DNA from: Haliea alexandrii
Lineage (GTDB): Bacteria > Pseudomonadota > Gammaproteobacteria > Pseudomonadales > Halieaceae
DNA: 64,000 nucleotides
Direction of reading: 5' to 3'
Assembly: GCF_003719295.1 (NCBI RefSeq)
Contig: NZ_RFLW01000001.1
Coordinates: 558,001 to 622,000, forward strand
The translations under genes were made by a program, and so were the position numbers. The notes beneath the pieces were generated by a model, which saw only the letters and a program-made list of their open reading frames with translations, searched no databases and was not told the DNA's origin. The first letter of the stretch is position 1. Each line of letters starts with the position of its first letter. Below are positions 7,930-16,806 of this stretch, in pieces.

Positions 7930-8622
7930 TCAGGCACTGCGCAGGTAGGTGAAACCGCCTTCCTTGACGTACAGCTCGCAGTAGTCGTCACTGATCGGGT
8001 TGACCGTGCCACCTGCGGGAATACGCAGCCAGCAATGCGTGCCGTAGTACCCGTGTTCATCGGCGAAGCTGCCGCGCAACACCAGGATCTCCGCACCCTG
8101 AGGGAAGTTGATCTGGCCGATCGCAGACGGCTCGTCCCAGCTCTCCAGGCGCATGAAGTCGGTGTAGGGTTCCTGGGCGTAGAGTTTCTTCCAGCTGGTG
8201 TTCTTGCGTATCGACGGCTGCCAGGGCGTATTGTGGGTCGCTATGGCAATGTGTTCACGGTCGTGCCCGGGATACTGCCGCAGTTTCACGAACAGCAGGC
8301 AGCCCTCGCGTGAGAAGGGTGCGTGCTGGAATCCTTCAGGATTCAGCAGGTAGCTGCCGGCGGGCCAGTCGCCGTGTTCATCGGAGAAAACACCCTCCAG
8401 CACCAGAATTTCCTCCCCCTGGGGGTGATCGTGAGCGGGGAAGATGGCCCCTGGCTCATAGCGCACCAGCGAGGTCACCTGCCCCGATTCTGACTGCCCC
8501 ACGCGGTGCAGGCGTTTGCGCAGCACGTGGCCGCCTGGACTGGGTGTCCAGTCCAGGGTTTGCGGGTCCACTGCGGTGCGCAGGGAGAGGTCGCCGTTGA
8601 GGGCAACGCGGTTGTCGGCCAT
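7930..8622 (-). CDS. Double-cupin protein, ChrR-cupin-like
   Basis: A 230-residue protein with two tandem cupin domains of the ChrR cupin-like type: FPAHDHPQGEEILVLEG with an EHGDWPAGSYLLNPEG continuation (about residues 56-100), then FPQGAEILVLRG and EHGYYGTHCWLRIPAG (about 165-205). The first repeat keeps the metal-binding H-x-H-x4-E pattern; the second has lost the histidines. ATG 8622 has a good AGGT site; upstream in-frame codons lack support. It is divergent from the D-2-hydroxyacid dehydrogenase with a dyad between them. No anti-sigma zinc domain is present, so it is not a ChrR regulator itself. Confidence 0.82.
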   Translation of the reverse strand: MADNRVALNGDLSLRTAVDPQTLDWTPSPGGHVLRKRLHRVGQSESGQVTSLVRYEPGAIFPAHDHPQGEEILVLEGVFSDEHGDWPAGSYLLNPEGFQHAPFSREGCLLFVKLRQYPGHDREHIAIATHNTPWQPSIRKNTSWKKLYAQEPYTDFMRLESWDEPSAIGQINFPQGAEILVLRGSFADEHGYYGTHCWLRIPAGGTVNPISDDYCELYVKEGGFTYLRSA

Positions 8623-8698
8623 GTTGATACCTGTGAGAAAGTGAGGGATGTGTGCCGGCAGGATTTTGGACTGCATCGAAAGGGCGTTGTTCCTGAAG

Positions 8699-8713
8699 CG
8701 ATTATCATAATCG
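8699..8713. promoter_or_regulatory. 15-bp dyad CGATTAT-C-ATAATCG (candidate operator)
   Basis: A perfect palindrome with 7-base arms and one central base lies in the 179-base divergent gap between the cupin and the D-2-hydroxyacid dehydrogenase. It is just upstream of a predicted forward promoter, a position suited to a dimeric regulator controlling both genes. Confidence 0.5.
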
Positions 8714-8715
8714 GA

Positions 8716-8745
8716 TTGGCGGCGGACACAAACTCTGTTTATACG
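8716..8745 (+). promoter_or_regulatory. Candidate sigma-70 promoter for the D-2-hydroxyacid dehydrogenase
   Basis: TTGGCG (8716-8721), an 18-base spacer and TATACG (8740-8745). Each box matches four of six consensus bases; the start codon lies 56 bases downstream. Confidence 0.4.
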
Positions 8746-8801
8746 GGCTTTAACGCCTGCTGTGCTGTTTTCTGTCATGGCCTTTACGGTATGCTCGGTG
8801 C

Positions 8802-9776
8802 ATGGAGAAAAAAGTATTCGTGACACATGAGCTGCCCGGCGAGGTTATTCACCAGCTGTCGGGTCTCTGTGACGTCAACGTCTGGTTGGGGCCGGGATTG
8901 TTGCCGGCAGAAGGGCTGCGCGAGGAGCTGGCGGGCTGTGAGGGTGTAGTCTGCCTGCTCACCGATCACATGGATCACGCGCTGATCGAGTCGCTCCCGG
9001 ATCTGCGTTTTGTTTCCTCGATGTCAGTGGGGGTGGACCATGTTGATGTGGCGGCGCTGACGGCGCGAGGCATCCCGCTCGGCCACACGCCGGGTGTGCT
9101 GGTGGAGACCACCGCAGACACCGCCTTTGCGCTGCTGCTGGCTGCGGCGCGGCGCGTGTCGGAAGCCGACCGCTTTGTGCGTCAGGGTGAGTGGCGTCGC
9201 GAGAATCGCTGGTCGCCGGATTTTTTCACCGGCAAGGACGTTGCCGGGGCAACCCTGGGGCTGATTGGCCTCGGCGCAATCGCCCAGGCGGTGGCCCGCC
9301 GCGCGCAGGCTTTTGGCATGCGTGTGGTGGCCTGGAATCGCACAGCGCGTGACGTTCCCGGCGTCAGCAACCTGCCCCTGGAAGCGGTGTTGGCAGAGAG
9401 TGACTTTCTTTCGGTCCACCTGGCGCTGACCGCGGAGACCCGCGGACTGCTCAATGCCGCGCGCATCGGCAGCATGAAACCCGGTGCCGTGCTGGTCAAC
9501 ACCTCCCGCGGTGGCATTGTCGATGAGGGGGCGCTGGCCACTGCGCTGTCCAGCGGGCGCCTGTATGCGGCAGGCATCGACGTGTTTGCTGAAGAGCCGG
9601 TGCCGGTCGACAACCCCCTGCTGTCTTTGCCCAATGTGGTGCTGACACCGCACATTGGCAGCGCGACTGCCCACACCCGGGTTCGCATGGCGGATATTGC
9701 CGCCACCAACGCCATCGCGGCGCTGCAGGGAAAACCCATGCCCCATTGTGTGAACCCCGAGGTGTACGCGCGCTGA
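8802..9776 (+). CDS. D-2-hydroxyacid dehydrogenase (glyoxylate/hydroxypyruvate reductase-like)
   Basis: A 324-residue NAD(P)-dependent dehydrogenase. The Rossmann motif is GLIGLGAIAQAVARR, the WNRT segment after beta-2 suggests NADPH preference, and the catalytic residues are in NTSRGGIVDE (Arg), FAEEPV (Glu) and TPHIGSAT (His). The N-terminal SMSVGVDHVD substrate loop matches the GRHPR/GhrB group, which reduces glyoxylate or hydroxypyruvate. Divergent from the cupin gene; its stop is 11 bases from the convergent araC-type gene. Confidence 0.9.
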   Translation: MEKKVFVTHELPGEVIHQLSGLCDVNVWLGPGLLPAEGLREELAGCEGVVCLLTDHMDHALIESLPDLRFVSSMSVGVDHVDVAALTARGIPLGHTPGVLVETTADTAFALLLAAARRVSEADRFVRQGEWRRENRWSPDFFTGKDVAGATLGLIGLGAIAQAVARRAQAFGMRVVAWNRTARDVPGVSNLPLEAVLAESDFLSVHLALTAETRGLLNAARIGSMKPGAVLVNTSRGGIVDEGALATALSSGRLYAAGIDVFAEEPVPVDNPLLSLPNVVLTPHIGSATAHTRVRMADIAATNAIAALQGKPMPHCVNPEVYAR

Positions 9777-9787
9777 CGGGTGCGACG

Positions 9788-10669
9788 CTATTTGCGTACT
9801 GAACTGCGGTAGGCCCGCGGCGACAGGCCCACGGTCTGTTTGAACAGGCGGGAAAAATACAGCGCGTCTTCGTAGCCCACAGCGGCAGCAATGGCCTTCA
9901 CACGCATTTCCGTGCTGTCCAGTAGCTGGCAGGCATATTCAATTTTCATGTGCAGGAAATGCTTGATCGGAGAGTACCCGGTCAGGGCCTTGTAGCGGCT
10001 GGCAAAATGGTACTTGGACAAGTGAGCGATGCCGGCCAGCTCCTCCAGCTCCAGGCTGGTGTGGATACTCTCCTGCATGGTCTGCTGGATGGCCTCGAGG
10101 TCCAGTCCGGCGGGGTGGCTGGCGCGCTGGCGCGCCGCCTCGAGTACGATCTGGGTAAACAGGTGGCGACACTGGTTGGCGGCATTGACGAACGCCGAGC
10201 TGCTGTAACCGGTGCGATTGACCGCCAGCAGGTTGTGGAAAGCGGCGATCAGGCTGGGCGCGATGCCCGCCTTTATCACGGGATGCCCCTCGCGATAGCC
10301 GAGGTATTCCATGAACAGTGCGCTGCTGATGCCCTGAAAGTGTATCCAGTAGATGCTCCAGGGGTGGTCGCGGCCGGCGCTGTAACTGTGTGGCAGACCC
10401 TGCGGTAGAAGAATCAGGTCTCCTGCACTAATCGTATGGCGCTGGTCCCCCAGGCGCAAGCTGCCGTTGCCGTCCACACAGTAGAGCAGCAGGTTGTCGT
10501 CGTGACGCAGGCGGCGCATGCGGTGGCCCCGAGCGTGCGGGTAGTAACCCATGGCCGTGGGATAGCAGTCGCGCGTCAGCGGGTGCCGGTGGAGCTTTTC
10601 CAGCATGAAGGCGGGGGTGAGAAAGCGCACCCCCTCCGATGGCAGAGGCCACTTGGACGTGCTGCTCAT
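9788..10669 (-). CDS. AraC-family transcriptional regulator
   Basis: A 293-residue regulator with an N-terminal cupin sensor (LLYCVDGNGSLRLGDQ; ISAGDLILLPQGLPHSY, about residues 60-105) and a C-terminal pair of helix-turn-helices (ELAGIAHLSKYHFASRYK; IAAAVGYEDALYFSRLFK) ending GLSPRAYR. Its ATG overlaps the stop of the DUF4340 gene (ATGA), so it is the last cistron of the ABC/GldG-like operon and may autoregulate it. The cupin suggests a small polar or sugar ligand; identity unknown. Confidence 0.92.
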   Translation of the reverse strand: MSSTSKWPLPSEGVRFLTPAFMLEKLHRHPLTRDCYPTAMGYYPHARGHRMRRLRHDDNLLLYCVDGNGSLRLGDQRHTISAGDLILLPQGLPHSYSAGRDHPWSIYWIHFQGISSALFMEYLGYREGHPVIKAGIAPSLIAAFHNLLAVNRTGYSSSAFVNAANQCRHLFTQIVLEAARQRASHPAGLDLEAIQQTMQESIHTSLELEELAGIAHLSKYHFASRYKALTGYSPIKHFLHMKIEYACQLLDSTEMRVKAIAAAVGYEDALYFSRLFKQTVGLSPRAYRSSVRK

Positions 10670-11550
10670 GGGCCGCCGTTGAGGCGTTGTGTATCCAGCG
10701 TGCGCAGCCGGTCGAAGCTGTAGGCGCTTACGGTGAAGAACCGGTCAAAGCGGGCATCGCGCACAAAATGCTGCTCGCCCAGGGCGTAAAATGCCAGTTC
10801 GCGGCTCGCTTCCGGTTGCTGCGCAACCAGGGTGAAGTCGGGTGCTCGGGCGACAAGCTGCCGGCGCTCGCGCTCACCGGCAACGCCATCAACCTGCAGG
10901 TTGGCCAGCCCCGACAGCAGCGCTTCCAGTTCGCGCGGCTCGGGTTGCGCCCCTGTTGCCGTCTCCCAGTCAGCGCCCCGGCGTATCAGCTCGAACCCCG
11001 CGCCGGTAATACGCTGCGGGGTAGGCACGTGCAGCAGGGTGGCGTCCAGCCAGCCCGCTGCCGAGGCCGGCGCATCAAAACGGCTCAACGGCAGGCTGTA
11101 AATGGCGTCGTCGCCATCGCGTCGGGCATGAACCTGCCGATACGCCGGCGCTGTGCCGAGGAACACGGTGCTCTCTGCGTTGTTCACGGTGGTCATATGG
11201 ATACGGCGCTGATAGCGGTAATCTGCCACCTCGAAACGCTGCCGGGCGGGAACTGTCGTGGCTACGGGAAAGCCGTGCCGCGCCTCGGTCAGTGCCACCA
11301 GCAGTTTCTCGACGCGGGCCGTATCGGCAGGCAGACCGCCCAGCGCCGGCAGCTGCCAGCTTCCGCCCTCGCGGCGCAGCGTCACCTGCATACCTTCAGC
11401 GTCGCCGATGGCTATCGTCGCGATTTGCTCCGGTTTGAAGGCGACCAGAACCGCCCCCGTCTGTGCTGGCGCAGACGTTTCCTGTGGCCAATAGACAGCG
11501 GCGGTAATGGCGCACTGAATCAGCAGTATCAACGCCAGCGTGCGGATCAC
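10666..11550 (-). CDS. DUF4340 domain protein
   Basis: A 294-residue single-pass membrane-anchored protein beginning at GTG 11550 with VIRTLALILLIQCAITAAVYW, followed by a beta-rich DUF4340-type region (KPEQIATIAIGD; GGSWQLPALGGLPAD; ARVEKLLVALTEARHGFPV). The GTG overlaps the upstream TGA (GTGA), and its own stop overlaps the AraC start. DUF4340 proteins are regularly encoded beside GldG-like ABC components and are thought to face the periplasm. Biochemical role not established. Confidence 0.85.
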   Translation of the reverse strand: MIRTLALILLIQCAITAAVYWPQETSAPAQTGAVLVAFKPEQIATIAIGDAEGMQVTLRREGGSWQLPALGGLPADTARVEKLLVALTEARHGFPVATTVPARQRFEVADYRYQRRIHMTTVNNAESTVFLGTAPAYRQVHARRDGDDAIYSLPLSRFDAPASAAGWLDATLLHVPTPQRITGAGFELIRRGADWETATGAQPEPRELEALLSGLANLQVDGVAGERERRQLVARAPDFTLVAQQPEASRELAFYALGEQHFVRDARFDRFFTVSAYSFDRLRTLDTQRLNGGP

Positions 11551-14381
11551 AGCCCTAGCCTCCGCCGATAGGCACGGCGTCGCAGCAGGGTGCGCAGCCG
11601 GTGCACAGCGGCCAGCGTCAGCAACCACGCCACGGCGCAGGCGTAATTCAGATATTCGATCCACTGCTGCGCCTCGCGGCTCATCGGAGGCAGTGTCCGG
11701 TTGAAGTGTGCCCGGTTGCGGATGGCCAGCAGTGAGGCATCCTGCAGCGACCACTCGAGGGTGTTCATGAACAGCGCCAGCGGGCTCAGGTACTGGGTGC
11801 CCGCCGCTGCGACCATCGCATTGAGCATTTGGTCATCCATGAAGTCGTTGGAACTGAACACCACCAGGCGCGCGGACTCCACCGATTGCTTGAGCAAGCC
11901 CCTGGGTCCGGATGCGTTGTCCGTCTCCCGCGGCGGTGCTCCCCGCGCAGCAAAGGCGGATGTGAAGCGGCCCTCCAGCACGGCGCCGAGAACGAAGCTG
12001 TCGCGCACGCCCTCCACGGGGAACTGCGGGACGCCCTGGCCGTCCTGCTGCGGCAGTATGTCGCGGTTTGCAGAGGCCCAGGCCTGCCCGGTGCTGCGCA
12101 ACAGGGTCGTGCTGCGCAGGCCCGGTACCGGCTGTACCTCCATCGGCACAGCCCAGCCGAAGGTCAGCTGCGGTAAGTTGGCGGTAATCGGGTGCCCGGG
12201 GTTCAGGGCGGGCGGCCTGATGTCGACAAAATACGGGTAATCGATCATCTGGACATCGCGAAATTCGTAGTCGCCAACCCGGCGCACTACGGGCGCGGGA
12301 AATGGCGCATTCTGCTCATCCAGCACCAGCTTGGGCGTGAGGTGTATGCCGTGTGTCGCCAGCCAGGCGTCCAGCCCGCTCGGGTAGTCCAACAAGCGCA
12401 TGTCACCGTTACTGAGCTCGACACTGAACGGCGAAGTCGCCAGCACCACGGTGCCGCCGCGCATCAGGAACTGGTCGATGGCGAACAGGCTGGCGGTATC
12501 CAGCTCCAGCGGCGCGACCACTGCGAGTATGTCTGCATCGGGGTCGACACTGCCATCCCTGAGCTGTTCGGCACGAATGCTGTAGTCCCGCGTGATGGCC
12601 TGTTCCAGATTGGCAAAGGTGGGTGCACCGAGGTGAAAGCGCGCCATCTGTTCGTTCAGTTCTGGCGCGGCCAACGCGACTGTTCGGGTCAGGCCGCCGG
12701 CGAAGCGGCGCAGTCCCGCTTCCAGTACGGTAACAAAGTCATCTGCCTCGAACGCATCGGTGGGCAGCTGCACCACCTGGCGCTCATCTTCCAGGGTCAG
12801 GTAGAACCAGAAACGCTGCTCGTCTCCCAGCCCGGCAATCATGGGCTGGAACCCCCAGGTGTCGGCGAGGTGCCGTGCCAGTGCACCGTCGTTGGCCTCG
12901 GGCTCCTCAAAGCGATAGCTGAACTTGCCCGCAGATTTTTCCACCTGTGCATCGAGCTGCACCTGAATGGCATCGCGATAGCGGCGCAGTCGCTCGGGCA
13001 GCAGCGCATGGGGTGAGACGTAGGCCACCAGCTCGATCGGTTGGTCGATGGTGCGGAACAGATCGTCGCCGAGCTGGTAATTCTGCAGCACATCACGAAT
13101 TGCCCGAGTCAGGTCAAACTCGGGATTGCGCAGGCGGACCTCGGCTTCGGTATTGCCCGCCGTGCGCACATCGATGAGGTCGGTAAATCCGAGGGTGGTG
13201 AACTCATCGCCGTATTGCACCAGTACGTGAAACCAGGCATTGACCAGGGTCGACTGATAGCGGTCTGCCACCTGCAGCGGGGTGGCGCTCATCTCGTAGC
13301 GATCCCGGGCTTCGCGTTCCAGTTCGGGCTGTCTGGCCGGGTCGATGAACTCCACTCGCACCCCGCCGTCACTGGCGCTGGCGTACTCCTCCATCAGGTC
13401 GCGCAGCTGCGGCACCAGCGGTGCCAGCAGAGGGTGCGTGCGTTCACTGAAATAGCCGCGTATCAACAGGGGTTCGTCCAGCCGTGCAAGGAGCTCCTTG
13501 GTGGTGCTGGAAAGTGAGTACAGCTTGCCTTCGGTGACATCCAGCCGCAGGCCGGACAGCGGCTGCAGCCACACATTGGCCAGCAGGAGGTTGATCAGGA
13601 GCAAAACCATGGCTGCCGTGGCACGGCGCTGTTTCGGGCTGCGTGCATCCGGGGCACGGCGCTCACGCTCCAGACTGAAGGCGTTGAGGGCGAGAAAGCC
13701 GATGACAAGGCTCAGGCCCCAGGTCAGATCGCGCAAGTCGAGCACGCCGCGAGTGACATTGTCGAAGCGCGCACCACTGCCCAGCAGGCGCAGCCACTGG
13801 GCAGCGCTGTCGGTCGCGAGGCCGGTGAGGGTGCTGCTGCCAATCAGGTAGAGCAGGCCGCACACCAGGCTACTGCCCATCAGGCTGACGATGGGATTGT
13901 CGGTGCGCGCCGACACAAACAGCCCGATGCTGATATACACCGCCCCCAGCAGAAGCGAGGCCAGATACCCGGCAACCACCGGCCCCCAGTCCAGGTCGGC
14001 CATGAGTGCCGCGCTGACAGGCAGAGGCAGGGTGGTCAGTAGTGCCAGCAGCAGCAGACCGCTGCAGGCAAAAAACTTGCCGAGCACGAATCGCCAGATA
14101 CCCACCGGCTGCACCAGCACATGCTCCAGTGTGCCGGTGCGGCGTTCCTCGCTCCACATGCGCATGGTCAGTGCAGCGCTGAGTGGAATCAGCAGCAGCG
14201 GCATCCAGTCAAACAGCGGGCGCACATCGGCGATATTGCGGGCAAACCAGGATTCGACCCAGAAGAAGATAAACAGGGTGAGCCCGGCAAACGCGGCGAG
14301 AAACAGCCAGGCCACCGGCGAACCAAAGAACAGCCGCACTTCCTTCTGTGCAACGCGACGGATGACGCTGTTTGTCGTCAC
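11547..14381 (-). CDS. ABC-2 permease fused to GldG-like auxiliary domain
   Basis: A 944-residue membrane protein. Residues about 1-245 are a GldF-like ABC-2 permease with six membrane segments (SPVAWLFLAAFAGLTLFIFF; EERRTGTLEHVLVQPV; final GLSLVIGFLALNAFSL). A further membrane segment (MVLLLINLLLANVWL) leads into a large GldG/ABC_transp_aux periplasmic region (LDVTEGKLYSLSSTTKELL onward) and a last membrane helix near the C-terminus (YACAVAWLLTLAAVHRL). GTG 14381 overlaps the ATPase stop (GTGA). In gliding bacteria GldF and GldG are separate; here they are one chain. The exported substrate is unknown. Confidence 0.88.
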   Translation of the reverse strand: MTTNSVIRRVAQKEVRLFFGSPVAWLFLAAFAGLTLFIFFWVESWFARNIADVRPLFDWMPLLLIPLSAALTMRMWSEERRTGTLEHVLVQPVGIWRFVLGKFFACSGLLLLALLTTLPLPVSAALMADLDWGPVVAGYLASLLLGAVYISIGLFVSARTDNPIVSLMGSSLVCGLLYLIGSSTLTGLATDSAAQWLRLLGSGARFDNVTRGVLDLRDLTWGLSLVIGFLALNAFSLERERRAPDARSPKQRRATAAMVLLLINLLLANVWLQPLSGLRLDVTEGKLYSLSSTTKELLARLDEPLLIRGYFSERTHPLLAPLVPQLRDLMEEYASASDGGVRVEFIDPARQPELEREARDRYEMSATPLQVADRYQSTLVNAWFHVLVQYGDEFTTLGFTDLIDVRTAGNTEAEVRLRNPEFDLTRAIRDVLQNYQLGDDLFRTIDQPIELVAYVSPHALLPERLRRYRDAIQVQLDAQVEKSAGKFSYRFEEPEANDGALARHLADTWGFQPMIAGLGDEQRFWFYLTLEDERQVVQLPTDAFEADDFVTVLEAGLRRFAGGLTRTVALAAPELNEQMARFHLGAPTFANLEQAITRDYSIRAEQLRDGSVDPDADILAVVAPLELDTASLFAIDQFLMRGGTVVLATSPFSVELSNGDMRLLDYPSGLDAWLATHGIHLTPKLVLDEQNAPFPAPVVRRVGDYEFRDVQMIDYPYFVDIRPPALNPGHPITANLPQLTFGWAVPMEVQPVPGLRSTTLLRSTGQAWASANRDILPQQDGQGVPQFPVEGVRDSFVLGAVLEGRFTSAFAARGAPPRETDNASGPRGLLKQSVESARLVVFSSNDFMDDQMLNAMVAAAGTQYLSPLALFMNTLEWSLQDASLLAIRNRAHFNRTLPPMSREAQQWIEYLNYACAVAWLLTLAAVHRLRTLLRRRAYRRRLGL

Positions 14382-15316
14382 GGTCCCGGCTTCCCCGACG
14401 TTGCTTCCCGGAAAATGCTGTCGAGGTCGCGCAGCTGTGGCTGCAGCTGAAACAGGCTGGCGCCCGCTCGCACCACACATTGCGCGATGTTGTTTGCCGC
14501 GGTGTCCGGGTCTGCATTCTCGCGCAGCGTGAGCACCCAGCTCTCCCCCTCGGCGATGTCTGCGCGTGGATGTACCGCGGCAATTTGCGGCAGTCGGCGC
14601 AGCCAGCGCTCCAGTTCGGGCTCTTCGGTGCCGGCGCGCAGCACCAGCGTGCGGCTCTCGCGCAGAGTGGCGAGGGGCGCATCCAGTACCAGGCGACCGG
14701 CGGCCATGACCAGCACCCGGTCGCACACCGCCTCAACCTCCTGCATGACGTGAGTGGACAGTATCACAGTGGCCCGTCGCGCCAGACGTCGCAGCAAGTC
14801 GCGCATTTGCGCCGTTTGCCCGGGGTCCAGGCCGTTGGTGGGCTCGTCGAGTATCAGCAGCTGCGGTTGCCCGAGAATGGCCTGTGCCACACCCACGCGC
14901 TGACGCAGGCCGCGGGAGAGCTGGCTGATCGGGTCCAGCGCGCGTTCCCCCAGTGACGTGGCGGCAATGGCCTCTTGCAGTGCGAGCGGGCGCTCACGCC
15001 GTGGTATACGTTTCAGGGTTGCGACGTAGTCCAGGTAATCCGCTACCAGCATTTCCGGGTAAACGGGCAGGTGCTCCGGCAGGTAGCCTAGGCTTGCCTG
15101 TATCGGGTGGGCGTTGTTCGCCATATTGATGCCGGCAATCGTGACAGTGCCGGCAGACGGTTCCAGGTAGCCGCTGAGCATGCGCATGATGGTGGTCTTG
15201 CCGGCGCCGTTGTGGCCCAGTAATCCAACCACTTCATTGGTGCCTATCGCGAACGAAACGTTGTCCACGGCCTGCGTGCTGCCGTAACGGCGGGACAACG
15301 ATTCGACGGCGATCAT
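14378..15316 (-). CDS. ABC transporter ATP-binding protein (GldA-like)
   Basis: A 312-residue ATPase partner of the ABC-2 permease downstream. Walker A is GHNGAGKTT, the signature is LSRGLRQRVG, Walker B is LLILDEPTNGLD and the switch His is in STHVMQE. A C-terminal ~80-residue extension follows the nucleotide-binding domain, as in GldA/drug-type ABC-2 ATPases. ATG 15316 lies 19 bases after the gor stop, so gor probably heads the operon; its own stop overlaps the permease start by 4 bases. Confidence 0.93.
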   Translation of the reverse strand: MIAVESLSRRYGSTQAVDNVSFAIGTNEVVGLLGHNGAGKTTIMRMLSGYLEPSAGTVTIAGINMANNAHPIQASLGYLPEHLPVYPEMLVADYLDYVATLKRIPRRERPLALQEAIAATSLGERALDPISQLSRGLRQRVGVAQAILGQPQLLILDEPTNGLDPGQTAQMRDLLRRLARRATVILSTHVMQEVEAVCDRVLVMAAGRLVLDAPLATLRESRTLVLRAGTEEPELERWLRRLPQIAAVHPRADIAEGESWVLTLRENADPDTAANNIAQCVVRAGASLFQLQPQLRDLDSIFREATSGKPGP

Positions 15317-15335
15317 GCGGGAACCGTTGCCTCGC

Positions 15336-16694
15336 TCAGTCTTCGTGCCAGGGCTCGCGCATGGTGACGAACTCTTCGGCGGCGGTGGGGTGAATGCCAA
15401 TCGTGGTGTCGAACAGGGCCTTGGTCGCACCGGCGCGGAGGGCGATAGCCATCCCCTGCACAATTTCCCCGGCGTCCGGGCCCATCATGTGCAGCCCCAC
15501 CACGCGGTCGCTGGCCTTGTCGACGATGAGCTTCATGAAGGTGTGTTCGTCGCGGCCGCTGATGGTGTGTTTCATCGGGCGGAACGTGGCTTTGAACAGG
15601 CGAATATGGCCGAATTTGGCGCGTGCCTGTTCTTCAGTGAAACCGACTGTGCCGATGTTGGGCTGGCAGAACACGGCGGTGGGAATGAAGTCATAGTCGA
15701 CCTGTTGGCCCGCTTCGCCAAACTGGCGGCGTGCGAACGCCATGCCTTCTGCCAGCGCTACCGGTGTCAGTTCCATGCCACCGGTCACATCACCCAGGGC
15801 GAAGATGCCGGGCTCATCTGTCTGGAAGTGCTCGTCCACGGCGATGGTACCGAACTCAGTCAGCTTGACGCCGACCTGTTCCAGGCCCAGGCCATCCAGG
15901 TGCGGTTTGCGCCCGGTCGCGTAAAGCACGGCATCGGCGGTGAGTCGCGTGCCGTCCGTCAGCTCCAGTTCCAGACCGTCCGCGCCGCGGGTAATGGACT
16001 CCACATTGACTTCAAAGCGCAGGTCGACACCGGTCTTGGCAATTTCCCGCGCCGCGTGAGCGCGAATGTCTGCATCGAATCCGCGCAGGAACAGTGGGCC
16101 GCGATACAGCTGCGTGACGCGGGAACCCAGCCCGTTGAAGATGCCGGCGAACTCCACGGCGATATAGCCGCCGCCCACGATGACCAGGCGCTCCGGAAAA
16201 TGCTCCAGATCGAACACTTCATTGGAGGTAATGGCCAGCTCGCTGCCCGGGAATTCTGGAATATGCGGCCAGCCGCCGGTGGCGATGAGAATCTTGCCGG
16301 CGCTGTACTCACGCTCGCCAACAGCCACAGTGTTGGCATTTACAATGCGTGCCCGACCGTCGATGACGTCGGCACTGGCCCCCTTGAGCATCTTGCGGTA
16401 GATCGCGTTCAGTCGGGAGATTTCGGTCTTCTTGTTGTCGCGCAGCGTCGCCCAGTCGAAGGCGGGCTTGCTGCTGTCCCAGCCGAACCCCTGTGCGTCT
16501 TCAAAGGCCTTGCCGAACTCGGAGGCGTAGACGTAGAGCTTCTTTGGTACGCAGCCGACGTTGACGCAGGTGCCGCCCATATAGCGGTCCTCGGCGATCG
16601 CTACACGCGCGCCGAAGCTTGCTGCGATGCGCGCCGCGCGCACGCCGCCGGACCCCGCGCCGATAATAAAAAGGTCGTAGTCTTTCTCGCTCAC
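15336..16694 (-). CDS. gor: Glutathione-disulfide reductase
   Basis: A 452-residue cytoplasmic flavoenzyme that reduces glutathione disulfide with NADPH. Visible are the FAD motif GAGSGG, the redox-active disulfide [13 protein letters not shown], the NADP motif [13 protein letters not shown] followed by arginines in [11 protein letters not shown] (NADPH-type), the ATGRKP and GDVTGG blocks, and the C-terminal HPTAAEEFV with the active-site His/Glu. The start is GTG 16694 with a GGAGAGAG site. It lies directly upstream of the ABC/GldG-like module. Confidence 0.97.
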   Translation of the reverse strand: MSEKDYDLFIIGAGSGGVRAARIAASFGARVAIAEDRYMGGTCVNVGCVPKKLYVYASEFGKAFEDAQGFGWDSSKPAFDWATLRDNKKTEISRLNAIYRKMLKGASADVIDGRARIVNANTVAVGEREYSAGKILIATGGWPHIPEFPGSELAITSNEVFDLEHFPERLVIVGGGYIAVEFAGIFNGLGSRVTQLYRGPLFLRGFDADIRAHAAREIAKTGVDLRFEVNVESITRGADGLELELTDGTRLTADAVLYATGRKPHLDGLGLEQVGVKLTEFGTIAVDEHFQTDEPGIFALGDVTGGMELTPVALAEGMAFARRQFGEAGQQVDYDFIPTAVFCQPNIGTVGFTEEQARAKFGHIRLFKATFRPMKHTISGRDEHTFMKLIVDKASDRVVGLHMMGPDAGEIVQGMAIALRAGATKALFDTTIGIHPTAAEEFVTMREPWHED

Positions 16695-16806
16695 AATTCT
16701 CTCTCCCGGTTAGAGCGGCCAGTTTATCAGCCCTTGAGCATACAGATAAGGTGAAGCAAATCCTGTATTATAGGCTGTTCATTGCGAATTCAAGGAACTG
16801 GGGAAC

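Noticed and set aside
15315-16754. A 479-codon open frame on the plus strand across the glutathione reductase gene
   Set aside because: It is longer than gor itself but only because high GC removes stops; gor has all motifs on the other strand, and the antisense frame has none.
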